A DNA stretch of 64,000 nucleotides from Pedobacter sp. KBS0701 (GTDB taxonomy: Bacteria; Bacteroidota; Bacteroidia; Sphingobacteriales; Sphingobacteriaceae): NCBI RefSeq assembly GCF_005938645.2, contig NZ_CP042171.1:3224001-3288000 (forward strand). The letters are read 5' to 3'. Positions 32,363-41,289 of this stretch are shown here, one piece after another. The notes beneath the pieces were generated by a model, which was not told the origin of the DNA, ran no database searches, and saw only the letters and a list, made by a program, of their open reading frames with translations. The stretch's first letter is position 1; each line of letters opens with the position of its first letter. The position numbers and the translations under genes were made by a program.

Positions 32363-35300
32363 TTAAAAATTAACATTTAGGCCCAAAGAGAAAATGCGCG
32401 GACGGGGATAGATGTTGTTATCTACTCCAGAGGCTACCTCTGGATCTAAACCTTTATATTTAGTAATTACAAACACATTTTGCACGCTGGCCGTCAAAGC
32501 TAAGTTTGCTTTGGTTTTTAAAATCTGCCCAAAAGCATAGCCTAGATTAACATTATCCATTCTCAGGAATGATGCATTTTGAACGTAATAATCGCTCAAT
32601 AACTGCTGTGTTTTAAAATTAGTAGTAAGGTAATTTGGTGAAGCATTTAAAATAATGGCCGTGCCTAAAATCTGGTTTAAATTACCGCTCTGGCTATAGT
32701 TATTGTTGTAAACATAGTTTCCTAAATTCGCCCTCAAAGTGAAAGATAGGTTCCATTTTTTGTAGCTTAAGTTATTGCTAAAACCTAAAAATACTTTAGG
32801 ATCGGCCTGTTTCCCTTTTTTGAAATCGTTCTGGTTAATTACCCCATCGCCATTCTGATCTACATAAACGCCTTCAATCGGGTTTCCGTTCTGATCATAA
32901 GTCTGCTCGAACAGGTTGAAAGTATTTTTTGGCCCGCCAACTGCGTTGATAAAGGCATTTTGTCCGCCAACACCACCTGCAATGGTTCCACTTGGGAAAC
33001 CTGCATAATTCGGATCGTTAGGTACCACCGTTAAATTGGTAATGGTATTTTTGTTATAAGTAGCGTTGAAACTGAAATCCCAGTTGAAATCCTTTTCTTT
33101 TACCGGATTAAAACCCAGGGTAAGCTCAACACCTTTGTTTTCCATATCGCCTACGTTCACAATGGCCGTAGCCGCGAAGTTTGTTCCGGCAGGTTGTGGA
33201 ATCAGGTTTAACAAATCGCTCGTTTTCTTTTGGTAAAAATCCAGGCTACCTGTAACGCGGTTATCAAATAAGCCAAAATCTAAACCAATATTGGTTGTTG
33301 CTGTTTCTTCCCACTTAATGTTGGCAATGTAAGCGCTTGGACGGTACATTTGGTAAAAGGTATTTCCGAACTGGTAAGATGCATTTAAAGCACTTAAACC
33401 ATAGGTAGACATGTATCCATAATTGCCAATCCCATCCTGTTGTCCTGTAATACCATAACTTGCTCTTACTTTTAAGGCAGATATGGTTTTGTTATCTTTC
33501 AAAAATGCTTCGTTTTTAACGGTCCAGGCCAATGCCAAAGATGGGAATACACCATATTTATAGGCAGGCCCAAAACGTGACGAACCATCGCGGCGTACCG
33601 TTGCCGTTAGAAGAAAACGTTCGTCGTAATTATAATTCAATCTTCCGAAATAAGAGATCAAACGGTATTGTGGTTTGTTAAAAGCAAAAGCCGGATCAGA
33701 ATTAGCCACCTTATTACCATTGGCATCAAAACTTGGATAATAATATTGTGTAGTTAAATAATCATTATAAGAATAACCTGCAGTTGCATCTACCCTACTT
33801 TTAATCGATTTAAATTCTTTAATGTAGTTCAGGTAAAAATCCAGCACGGTATTTCTCCTGTTCTGTTTGTATTGGTTATTTACGCCATTACCAACACCAT
33901 TCAGGTTACCAACAAATGCCTCTGCTGCATTTGGATCAACGAAAACAGTACCTTTACCCGATGCTACATCATAAGCCGCGTTTAAATTAGCATGCAGTTC
34001 TGGCAAAAAATGAAAACTATAATCCAGTTGAACATTACCGATACTACGCATAGGCTTAGCACGGTCTTCTCTTTGCTCCAGTAAACCCACCGGATTACGG
34101 CCAACCAGATTCACCAATCCTGTTGGAGTAGTAGAATCTAACCATTCCCAATAGCCATTATAGTCTGACCTATTGGTATAAGTAGCTTGAGTTGGGTCGA
34201 AACTTACCGCACCACCAATGGCAGCCGTATTGGCGAAACGCGTTTTCTGCATGCTACCTTTCAGGTTGATATCCAGTTTGAGATGATTATCAAAAAACCT
34301 CGGATTGAAAACGAGAGCAGCTGAAGTTTTCTGCAATTGGTCGGTTCTTAACACACCTGTTTGGTTTTGATAACCGATGGACAAACGGTAAGGCAGTTTT
34401 TTTACTCCTCCGCTAATGCTGATGTTGTTATCGGTAGAAAAACCATCCTGATAAATCAGATCCTGCCAATTGGTATTAAACGTTCCCAATTGTGCTTTTT
34501 GCGCCGAAGTACCTTTTGCATTTACAATCGAGCGGATCTCATCAGCGCTTAACACATCAAGTTGTCTGGTCAGTTTAGAAACCGAGTTTACTGAATTGAA
34601 AGTTACTTTTAAGGCATCGCCCAAACCTTTCTTTGTAGTGATGATGATTACCCCGTTGGATGCCCTTGCACCATAAATGGCCGCGGCCGAGGCATCTTTT
34701 AACACCGTGAAAGTTTCAATATCATTTGGGTTAATAAAACTCAATGGATTAGATGCACCCGAAACGCCCCCGCTTTCCAAGGGTACACCGTCGATCACAA
34801 ATAATGGATCGTTACTGGCATTTAATGAGGAACCACCACGAATACGGATGGTGCTGCCGCTTCCCGGCTGACCGCTGTTTGAGGTAATCGAAACACCCGA
34901 CACCTTACCCGATAACATTTGTTCCGGCGTGCTGATACTGCCCTTTTGGAAATCTTTAACACCTACAACCGCTACCGAACCGGTAAGGTCTTGTTTTCGC
35001 GTAGTTCCATAACCTACCACCACTACATCATTTAAGGTAGAAGCATCTTCTATTAAAGTGATGTTTAGAGTGGTGCTTTGAGTAACCGGAACTTCCTTTA
35101 CTTTATAACCTACCGAGGAGAATTCGAGGATACCAGCCTTTGCAGGTATTTTGATACTAAAGTTTCCATTAGCGTCGGTAGAGGTGGCAATCGCGGTTCC
35201 CTTTAAGCGAACGCTTACACCTGGCATACCTAAATTATCAGGCGCTGTTTTAACAACTCCGGTAATGGTTGTCTGCTGTGCAAAAAGATATCCATGGGTA

Positions 35301-35365
35301 AATATCAATAGTAAAAGCATTAACATCCGCTTGTTACTCCTGATGAAAAATGTAAAAATGTGCAT
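32363..35365 (-). CDS. SusC/RagA family TonB-dependent outer membrane transporter
   Basis: A 1000-residue protein: signal peptide to about residue 29 (YLFAQ), carboxypeptidase-like regulatory domain (ITGVVKTAPDNLGMPGVSVRLKG), TonB box region (DDVVVVGYGTTRKQDLTGSV), plug domain with IRGGSSLNASNDPLFVIDGVPL, and a 22-strand barrel ending LGLNVNF with the usual terminal Phe. It imports oligogalactosides with its SusD partner using TonB energy. It is the first gene of the locus operon and is divergent from the regulator. Confidence 0.95.
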   Translation of the reverse strand: MHIFTFFIRSNKRMLMLLLLIFTHGYLFAQQTTITGVVKTAPDNLGMPGVSVRLKGTAIATSTDANGNFSIKIPAKAGILEFSSVGYKVKEVPVTQSTTLNITLIEDASTLNDVVVVGYGTTRKQDLTGSVAVVGVKDFQKGSISTPEQMLSGKVSGVSITSNSGQPGSGSTIRIRGGSSLNASNDPLFVIDGVPLESGGVSGASNPLSFINPNDIETFTVLKDASAAAIYGARASNGVIIITTKKGLGDALKVTFNSVNSVSKLTRQLDVLSADEIRSIVNAKGTSAQKAQLGTFNTNWQDLIYQDGFSTDNNISISGGVKKLPYRLSIGYQNQTGVLRTDQLQKTSAALVFNPRFFDNHLKLDINLKGSMQKTRFANTAAIGGAVSFDPTQATYTNRSDYNGYWEWLDSTTPTGLVNLVGRNPVGLLEQREDRAKPMRSIGNVQLDYSFHFLPELHANLNAAYDVASGKGTVFVDPNAAEAFVGNLNGVGNGVNNQYKQNRRNTVLDFYLNYIKEFKSIKSRVDATAGYSYNDYLTTQYYYPSFDANGNKVANSDPAFAFNKPQYRLISYFGRLNYNYDERFLLTATVRRDGSSRFGPAYKYGVFPSLALAWTVKNEAFLKDNKTISALKVRASYGITGQQDGIGNYGYMSTYGLSALNASYQFGNTFYQMYRPSAYIANIKWEETATTNIGLDFGLFDNRVTGSLDFYQKKTSDLLNLIPQPAGTNFAATAIVNVGDMENKGVELTLGFNPVKEKDFNWDFSFNATYNKNTITNLTVVPNDPNYAGFPSGTIAGGVGGQNAFINAVGGPKNTFNLFEQTYDQNGNPIEGVYVDQNGDGVINQNDFKKGKQADPKVFLGFSNNLSYKKWNLSFTLRANLGNYVYNNNYSQSGNLNQILGTAIILNASPNYLTTNFKTQQLLSDYYVQNASFLRMDNVNLGYAFGQILKTKANLALTASVQNVFVITKYKGLDPEVASGVDNNIYPRPRIFSLGLNVNF

Positions 35366-35713
35366 AGAATATTATGGTTAGAATTAACGATACAAATGAA
35401 GGCTTTATAGCATTATCCGCTTTGTGCTATTGTTCATTTCTTTTGTGCTAACCGACATATTATTGGTTTAGATGGCGTATTAAGCATTTTTTTTAATGCG
35501 ATTGTTCTAAACGTCTTGCGTCATTCCCACGCAGGCGGGAACCCTAATGCGACCTGCAATTAGACAAACCTAGCCAAGGCATTACGATTCCCAATCAAGT
35601 TGGGAATGACGATACGCAGGTAAATCTCTTGCTCCTCCTCTAACTTCTCATACTAATCCTTCGCAAAAATCAATTATCTTTATCGGCTCAGAATTGTCTG
35701 CATAAACCGTCAA
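35366..35713. other. Divergent control region between susC-like and the hybrid regulator
   Basis: This 348-bp gap should hold both promoters and the AraC-type binding site. It contains the two-hairpin repeat at 35520-35611. I did not find a convincing -7 box for either gene or a clear operator by eye. Confidence 0.4.
35520..35611. repeat. Second copy of the two-hairpin GTCATTCCC repeat
   Basis: It starts GTCATTCCCACGCAGGCGGG and ends CCCAATCAAGTTGGGAATGACG-like (paired ends GTCATTCCC / GGGAATGAC). The middle differs from the copy at 29512, so the ends and hairpins are conserved rather than the loop. Confidence 0.65.
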
Positions 35714-38700
35714 ATGAACACGTTAACGAGAACTTTTTTCCTGCTCCTCTTTATTTTTTCGATAGGAAACGTTAGCGCACAAAATTTAAAGTTTAAGCAC
35801 GTCAGTGTAGAAGATGGACTATCGAACAGTACCATCGAATGTATTTTTCAAGATCACCGGGGTTTTATCTGGTTTGGCACACGCGATGGTTTGAACAAAT
35901 ACGATGGCAATCAGATTACCGTTTTCAAACACAGCAAAAACCCGAACAGTATCAGCGATAATTTCGTCAGGTGCATCTTTGAGGATAAAAACCATACCCT
36001 TTGGATCGGTACATCAGATGGGCTGAACAGGTTTAATGCCGGGAAAAACAATTTTTCCACTTATCGGTCTAAAGACAAAAAAAGCCAGACCAATAACATC
36101 ATTACCTCGGTTAAAGAAACCGCAAAGGGAATTTGGATTGGCACTTATGGTGGCGGACTAAACTTACTGGATCAAAAATCGAATACCTTCGGCCGGTTTC
36201 AATACCATTCGGATCAGAAAAAAACCGATCGTAAGAATTACATCAATGATCTGTATTGCGATGCTGATGGAAACATCTGGATGGCAACCGATGCGGGCAT
36301 CCATGTTTTAAACCTTAAATCAGGTAGTGCGAGAACCATTAAAACATTGGAAAATGAATCTTTCAGGGTCATTAAAAAAGATCCGGATGGCTCCTTTTGG
36401 TTCGGAACGGAAGAAAACGGCTTAATCCATTACGATCTTGTCAAAAACGCCATTAAAACCTATCAGCACCAGGAAAAAAATAATAATAGTATCGGCAGTA
36501 ATCTGGTGAGGGCTATTGTTTTTGATAAACAAAAAAACCTATGGACTGGTGGCATTAACGGAGGTTTAAACCTTTTCAACTCCAAAACCGAAACATTTAC
36601 ACATTACCAGAACGAACCAGGCAATACCCTTAGTTTATCGCAACGTACCGTTTCGGCACTTTATGTCGATCAGCAAGGAAATTTATGGATCGGGACACAC
36701 CGTGGAGGGGTAAATCTGTATAGTCCGCAGGCAGAAAAATTTAAACTGGTGCGCCAGGAGCCCAACAAAAACAGTTTAAGTTATAATGATGTAAGGGCTT
36801 TTCATGAGGATAAAGCTGGCAATATCTATATCGGAACCGATGGCGGCGGACTCGATATTTACAATAAAACGAATAAAACCTTTATCCACCACCGTTATAA
36901 TCCATTCAACGCCAATAGCGTTGGTGCAGATGCCATTCTCGATATCACCGAAACCAAAAATGGCCTCTTATTAGTTGGTACCTGGGCAGGTGGCTTAAAC
37001 CAGATGAACAATGATGGTTCTTTTACCCGTTACAACCATAGCGCCAACCCTAATTCCATATCTTCGGATTATGTACAAAAATCGTTCGAAGACAGTAACG
37101 GAAACATCTGGATAGGCACTTATTACGGCGGATTAAATCTTTTTGACGCGCAAACTAAACAGTTTAAACGCATTACTGAAGGGAAAAACAGTAGTAAATT
37201 AAGTGGAAACAACATTGTTGCCATTAATGAAGATCAATACAAAAACCTATGGATTGGTACAGATGATGGTGGTTTAAACTGTTATAATCTCAATACGCAG
37301 GTATTTACCCATTATTTTATGGGCGATGGAAAAAGGCCCGATTTGAGGGTAATTTTTATCGATAGCAAAGGCAATTTATGGGTCGGACAGGCCGGACTTT
37401 ACCGTTTTAACCGTGCGAAAAACACATTTGAGCTTTACACCACCAAAGCAGGCTTATCAACCGAGTTTATAAAAGGAATTGCGGAGGATGACAAAGGCAA
37501 TTTTTGGATCTCTACTGCCCATGGCCTGACCAGATTTAATCCGCAGCACCAAAACTTTAAAAAATACAATACAGGAGATGGTTTGCAGGGACTTGAATTT
37601 GAAACAAATGCTTATTTAAAAACACGCAATGGTGAAATGTTTTTTGGTGGAGTAAATGGTTTCAATTCATTCTTTCCTGATGATATCCAGACCAACAAAT
37701 TTATCCCCCCGGTTTACCTGACGGAGTTTCAGATTTTTAATCAGAAAATCCTTCCCAACACCGAAGGATCTGTTTTAGAAAAAGATATCAGCTTTACAAA
37801 AGAAATCAAGCTGGATTACGATCAGGCTTCGATATCGTTCCGCTTTGCCAGTTTAAACTATGTTGCGAATGAAAACAACAATTATGCTTATAAACTGGAG
37901 GGTGAGGATAAAGACTGGATTTTTGCAGGCCACGTGAAGCAGGCATCTTACACCAATTTAGATCCGGGAACCTATACTTTTAAGGTTAGGGCCTCAAACA
38001 ACGATAATGTTTGGAATACCACCGGAACAACGCTAAAAATTATCATTTCTCCTCCTTTCTGGGCAACCTGGTGGTTTAGGTTAATGGTTATGGCCACAGC
38101 CCTGTATTTAACCTATTTAGTGCTGAGTTTTAAACGCAGATTAGAGATCAGAAAAATTGAAGAAGAAAAAAGGGAAGAAATGCACCAGACACAGCTTCAG
38201 TTTTTTACCAATATTTCGCATGAGTTCCGTACACCGCTTTCATTAATTTTAGGGCCGATTGAGCGCCTGCTGAAAGAAGATACACAGGAAAGTTTCCAGA
38301 GTTATTACAATACTATCCACCGCAATGCCAACCGCTTACTAAGACTCATTAACGAACTGATGGATTTTAGAAAAACAGCATCAGGGGCTTTAAAACTTAA
38401 TGTAGTAAACGGAAACCTGAACCTTTTTATTGATGAAGTGGCCGAAGAGTTTTCGGAAATGGCGGCCGAAAAGTCGATCATTTTTACGGTAGAAAAAGAA
38501 AATCTTCCAGCCGATATCTGGTTCGACAGGCAGGTGATTGAAAAAATCATCCTCAACCTGATCAACAACTCCATCAAATATACCAAAACTGGTGGAACAC
38601 TTAAACTGCAGGTGTTTACTGATCTTCGCAATCGCAAACCGGCTTTCGAAAATCAATTACTGATTAAAAGTGATTATGAAGCCAATTCCTATATCTATTT

Positions 38701-39796
38701 CCGCGTAATTGATAGTGGTATAGGGATTTCGAAAGATTCTATCCAGCATTTATTTGAGCGTTATTACCGGATTACCGAAACGCATTTGGGATCTGGCGTA
38801 GGTTTGGCTTTTGTAAAAAGTTTAACGTTGCTGCATAAAGGTTTAATCCAGGTATCGAGCGAACGAAACGAAGGAACGGAGATTATTATCGGTATCCCAC
38901 GCAGCAAAACAGATTATACCTTAAATGAACAGTTAAGTCAAAACAGCGAGCCTGGTGGCACCCGTTTAGAAAGCATCAGCTATCGCTCAGAAACTGAAGT
39001 AACACAACCAGCTACTGAACAAATACCAGCAAATGCCACCAACAGCATTCTTATTGTAGATGATAATGATGAGCTGAGGGCATTTTTAAAGGATACTTTA
39101 AGTCCGTTTTATACCATTTCGGAAGCTTCGGACGGTGATTCAGGACTTGAACAGGCGCAAAAAGATCAACCTGATCTCATCATTAGTGATGTGATGATGC
39201 CCGGCATGAACGGAACCGAATTCTGTAAGCATATAAAAGAAAATATAGAAACCAGCCATATTCCATTTTTAATGCTCACAGCCAGAAATAGTATTGAGGC
39301 AGAAATTGAAGGAGCTGAATCGGGCGCCGATCTTTACTTTACAAAACCCATTAACATTAATCTGCTGCAGCTCACCATTAAAAATATTTTTGAGCAAAGG
39401 CAGAAATTGAAAGATCATTATCTAAAAAATAAAGATACCGAACCCAAAGCACTCGCCCACTCGGAAAGGGACAAGGCCTTTTTAACCAAATTGCTATTGA
39501 TCATTGATGCCGAAATGATCAATCCTGAAATGGATATTGATTATTTATGTAAAGAAATCGGCATGAGCAGAACCAAGCTTTACCAGAAAATAAAATCGAT
39601 CACAGGACAATCTATTGGCGAATTTGTGCGCTCTGCGAGGCTTAGAAAGGCAATCGAGATCATGAAAACCGAAGATGTGCTGATGACAGAGGTGATGTAC
39701 CGCATTGGTATTCAAACACAATCTTATTTTACAAAAGCTTTTAAGAAAGAATTCGGGGTAACGCCAACTGGTTACATGCAGAATTTAAAATCTTGA
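35714..39796 (+). CDS. Hybrid two-component system regulator of the galactan locus
   Basis: A 1360-residue single-chain sensor-regulator. Signal peptide (1-22); about fourteen Reg_prop beta-propeller units in the periplasm, each with an LWIGT-like strand (about 30-690); Y_Y_Y domain (about 720-780); one membrane helix (about 784-805); HisKA with His836 in NISHEFRTP; HATPase (about 940-1065); receiver domain with Asp1159 in ISDVMMPGMNG; and a C-terminal AraC helix-turn-helix (about 1265-1360). It senses a galactan oligosaccharide and activates the divergent operon. All key residues are intact. Confidence 0.95.
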   Translation: MNTLTRTFFLLLFIFSIGNVSAQNLKFKHVSVEDGLSNSTIECIFQDHRGFIWFGTRDGLNKYDGNQITVFKHSKNPNSISDNFVRCIFEDKNHTLWIGTSDGLNRFNAGKNNFSTYRSKDKKSQTNNIITSVKETAKGIWIGTYGGGLNLLDQKSNTFGRFQYHSDQKKTDRKNYINDLYCDADGNIWMATDAGIHVLNLKSGSARTIKTLENESFRVIKKDPDGSFWFGTEENGLIHYDLVKNAIKTYQHQEKNNNSIGSNLVRAIVFDKQKNLWTGGINGGLNLFNSKTETFTHYQNEPGNTLSLSQRTVSALYVDQQGNLWIGTHRGGVNLYSPQAEKFKLVRQEPNKNSLSYNDVRAFHEDKAGNIYIGTDGGGLDIYNKTNKTFIHHRYNPFNANSVGADAILDITETKNGLLLVGTWAGGLNQMNNDGSFTRYNHSANPNSISSDYVQKSFEDSNGNIWIGTYYGGLNLFDAQTKQFKRITEGKNSSKLSGNNIVAINEDQYKNLWIGTDDGGLNCYNLNTQVFTHYFMGDGKRPDLRVIFIDSKGNLWVGQAGLYRFNRAKNTFELYTTKAGLSTEFIKGIAEDDKGNFWISTAHGLTRFNPQHQNFKKYNTGDGLQGLEFETNAYLKTRNGEMFFGGVNGFNSFFPDDIQTNKFIPPVYLTEFQIFNQKILPNTEGSVLEKDISFTKEIKLDYDQASISFRFASLNYVANENNNYAYKLEGEDKDWIFAGHVKQASYTNLDPGTYTFKVRASNNDNVWNTTGTTLKIIISPPFWATWWFRLMVMATALYLTYLVLSFKRRLEIRKIEEEKREEMHQTQLQFFTNISHEFRTPLSLILGPIERLLKEDTQESFQSYYNTIHRNANRLLRLINELMDFRKTASGALKLNVVNGNLNLFIDEVAEEFSEMAAEKSIIFTVEKENLPADIWFDRQVIEKIILNLINNSIKYTKTGGTLKLQVFTDLRNRKPAFENQLLIKSDYEANSYIYFRVIDSGIGISKDSIQHLFERYYRITETHLGSGVGLAFVKSLTLLHKGLIQVSSERNEGTEIIIGIPRSKTDYTLNEQLSQNSEPGGTRLESISYRSETEVTQPATEQIPANATNSILIVDDNDELRAFLKDTLSPFYTISEASDGDSGLEQAQKDQPDLIISDVMMPGMNGTEFCKHIKENIETSHIPFLMLTARNSIEAEIEGAESGADLYFTKPININLLQLTIKNIFEQRQKLKDHYLKNKDTEPKALAHSERDKAFLTKLLLIIDAEMINPEMDIDYLCKEIGMSRTKLYQKIKSITGQSIGEFVRSARLRKAIEIMKTEDVLMTEVMYRIGIQTQSYFTKAFKKEFGVTPTGYMQNLKS

Positions 39797-39820
39797 AAAA
39801 GGTTATTATACATTTGTAGC

Positions 39821-40011
39821 CCTGAGAATTAATTTATTATATAAAAGTCAATATATGAGCAATTAACCTACAATTAAGTCCCCCGGGTTACCGTCACTAT
39901 AAGCGGAGTACTACCTGTACCGATTTTACATCGGTAACGCAGTCGGGAAACCGAAGAAATCTGTCTAGATAGATCTCTCCATTTAGCTGCGCTACAGTCG
40001 AGATGACGACC
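39821..40011. repeat. Long dispersed repeat, copy 1 (~190 bp)
   Basis: It shares with 45610-45838 a leading block (CCTGAG, then TTTATTATATAAAA and TCAATAT), a middle block with a GATTTTACATCGGTAACGCA core (a CCGATTTTACATCGG hairpin here) and a tail with ATAGATCTCTCCATTT. It ends TCGAGATGACGAC. Order and orientation of the blocks are the same in both copies. Confidence 0.65.
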
Positions 40012-40150
40012 ACTCTATTGGAACCTGTCAATGGTAACAAAATTGAAGGTTCTATCATAAGGGTTAATTAAATTAATAAGGGATATGTAAAGCGTAATAA
40101 AGATTCTTCACTACGTTCAGAATGACAATTGTATGGATTGTGAAAAAAGT

Positions 40151-40183
40151 AAAAAAGCCCCTCAATCCTGAGAGGGCTTTTTC
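40151..40183. terminator. Bidirectional terminator between converging genes
   Basis: A GC-rich stem, AAGCCCCTCA with TGAGAGGGCTT (one bulge), has A runs on the left and T runs on the right, so it can end transcripts from the hybrid regulator side and from the SMP-30-like side. Confidence 0.75.
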
Positions 40184-40331
40184 ATAGTCGTCTATCCCTA
40201 TAAGTAGGAAATTCAAAACTAATTAATGCGATTTATATTTTTAGGGGTTGAATAAACTGAACAGATTTTTTTTCAGCTTAATTCATCTTTAATTTATTTG
40301 GGTTTATAGAATTAATGACTTTAACAAAATA

Positions 40332-41222
40332 CTACTCCACTCCCCTTGCATTAGTTGGAATAACATACAATGATTTTGAGGCAGTAATAAAAAGCAGATT
40401 TTTATCTTTTCCTCCGAAACATATATTACCACACCATTCTTCAGGTACATCTATATGGCCTATTTTTTCTCCGTTCGGTTTATAGATATTCACCCCTTTT
40501 CCGGTTACATAAATATTTCCATTACTATCTAAAGTCATTCCATCAGAATGCTGGTTAAGAATCAACTGTTTATCCAATAATTTAGCATCTGCGCCAATGG
40601 CATAACGGTAGGTTTTGTTGGCGTCCATATCAGCAATATACAGGAATTTCCCATCTGGCGTACCTACAATACCATTTGGTTTAACCACGTCATCAGCAAC
40701 TATAACAGCTTCCTTTTTACCTTTTGGAAGATAATATACCTTTTGTCCCTGAATTTCAGGCGATTTCCTGGACCAGTAATCGCGTTGATAATATGGATCG
40801 GTAAAGTAGATACCACCTTTATTATCTATCCAGATGTCGTTTGGTCCGTTCACCTTTTTTCCATCATAATCACTGAAGAGCACTTTTATCTTTTTGTTTT
40901 TATCAATAGACCAGATCTGGTTATTTTCGTCGGCACAAACAATCAGGTTACCTTTTTTATCAAAATAAGTACCATTTGCCCTTCCCGATTTATCCATATA
41001 CAAGCTCAATTTACCATCAACACCGTATTTCCAGATTTTATCATTGGGCTGATCAGTAAAAAAAACGTTTCCTTGTTTATCAACCGAAGCACCCTCGGTA
41101 AACTTAAACTGTGCAGAAATCAATTTTAAACTATCCTGAACAAAAAGGTTTTGTTCTGCACTTTGCGCAAAAGAAGCTAAGCTTAAGGCCGAAAATGCCA
41201 GAGAGAAGAAGTATTTTTTCAT
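40332..41222 (-). CDS. Exported SMP-30/gluconolactonase-like protein
   Basis: A 296-residue protein with a signal peptide (1-19, SLASFA-Q). It forms a six-bladed propeller typical of SMP-30/gluconolactonase/LRE proteins, with EGASVDKQGNVFFTDQPNDKIWKY, GPNDIWIDNKGGIYFTDPYY, KPNGIVGTPDGKFLYIADMD and HSDGMTLDSNGNIYVTG. The Glu, Asn and Asp in these blades are the usual divalent-metal ligands. It probably hydrolyses a sugar lactone or related ester in the periplasm; the substrate is unknown. It follows the ABC exporter genes after a strong palindrome. Confidence 0.85.
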   Translation of the reverse strand: MKKYFFSLAFSALSLASFAQSAEQNLFVQDSLKLISAQFKFTEGASVDKQGNVFFTDQPNDKIWKYGVDGKLSLYMDKSGRANGTYFDKKGNLIVCADENNQIWSIDKNKKIKVLFSDYDGKKVNGPNDIWIDNKGGIYFTDPYYQRDYWSRKSPEIQGQKVYYLPKGKKEAVIVADDVVKPNGIVGTPDGKFLYIADMDANKTYRYAIGADAKLLDKQLILNQHSDGMTLDSNGNIYVTGKGVNIYKPNGEKIGHIDVPEEWCGNICFGGKDKNLLFITASKSLYVIPTNARGVE

Positions 41223-41241
41223 TTGTATTAATTATTTGATC

Positions 41242-41274
41242 AGACCTCGCAGGTTTTAAAAACCTGCGAGGTCT
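41242..41274. repeat. AGACCTCGCAGG palindrome, copy 1
   Basis: AGACCTCGCAGGTTTT pairs perfectly with its complement over 16 bases (33 bp in all). A near-identical copy is at 63705-63739. It lies between the ABC exporter gene and the SMP-30-like gene on the same strand and can act as a terminator. Confidence 0.75.
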
Positions 41275-41289
41275 ATGCCGGTAAAGATA

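Larger units (their letters stand above)
39797..40331. other. 535-bp gap with repeat and terminator
   Basis: No gene. It holds the long dispersed repeat at 39821-40011, a short TTCTTCACTACGTTCAGAAT tract near 40104 of the same repeat family, and the terminator hairpin at 40151-40183. The remainder is AT-rich. Confidence 0.5.

Noticed and set aside
41242..41274. Regulatory operator for the SMP-30-like gene
   Set aside because: A near-identical palindrome follows the unrelated rhamnosidase gene at 63705, so a shared terminator or repeat is the simpler reading.
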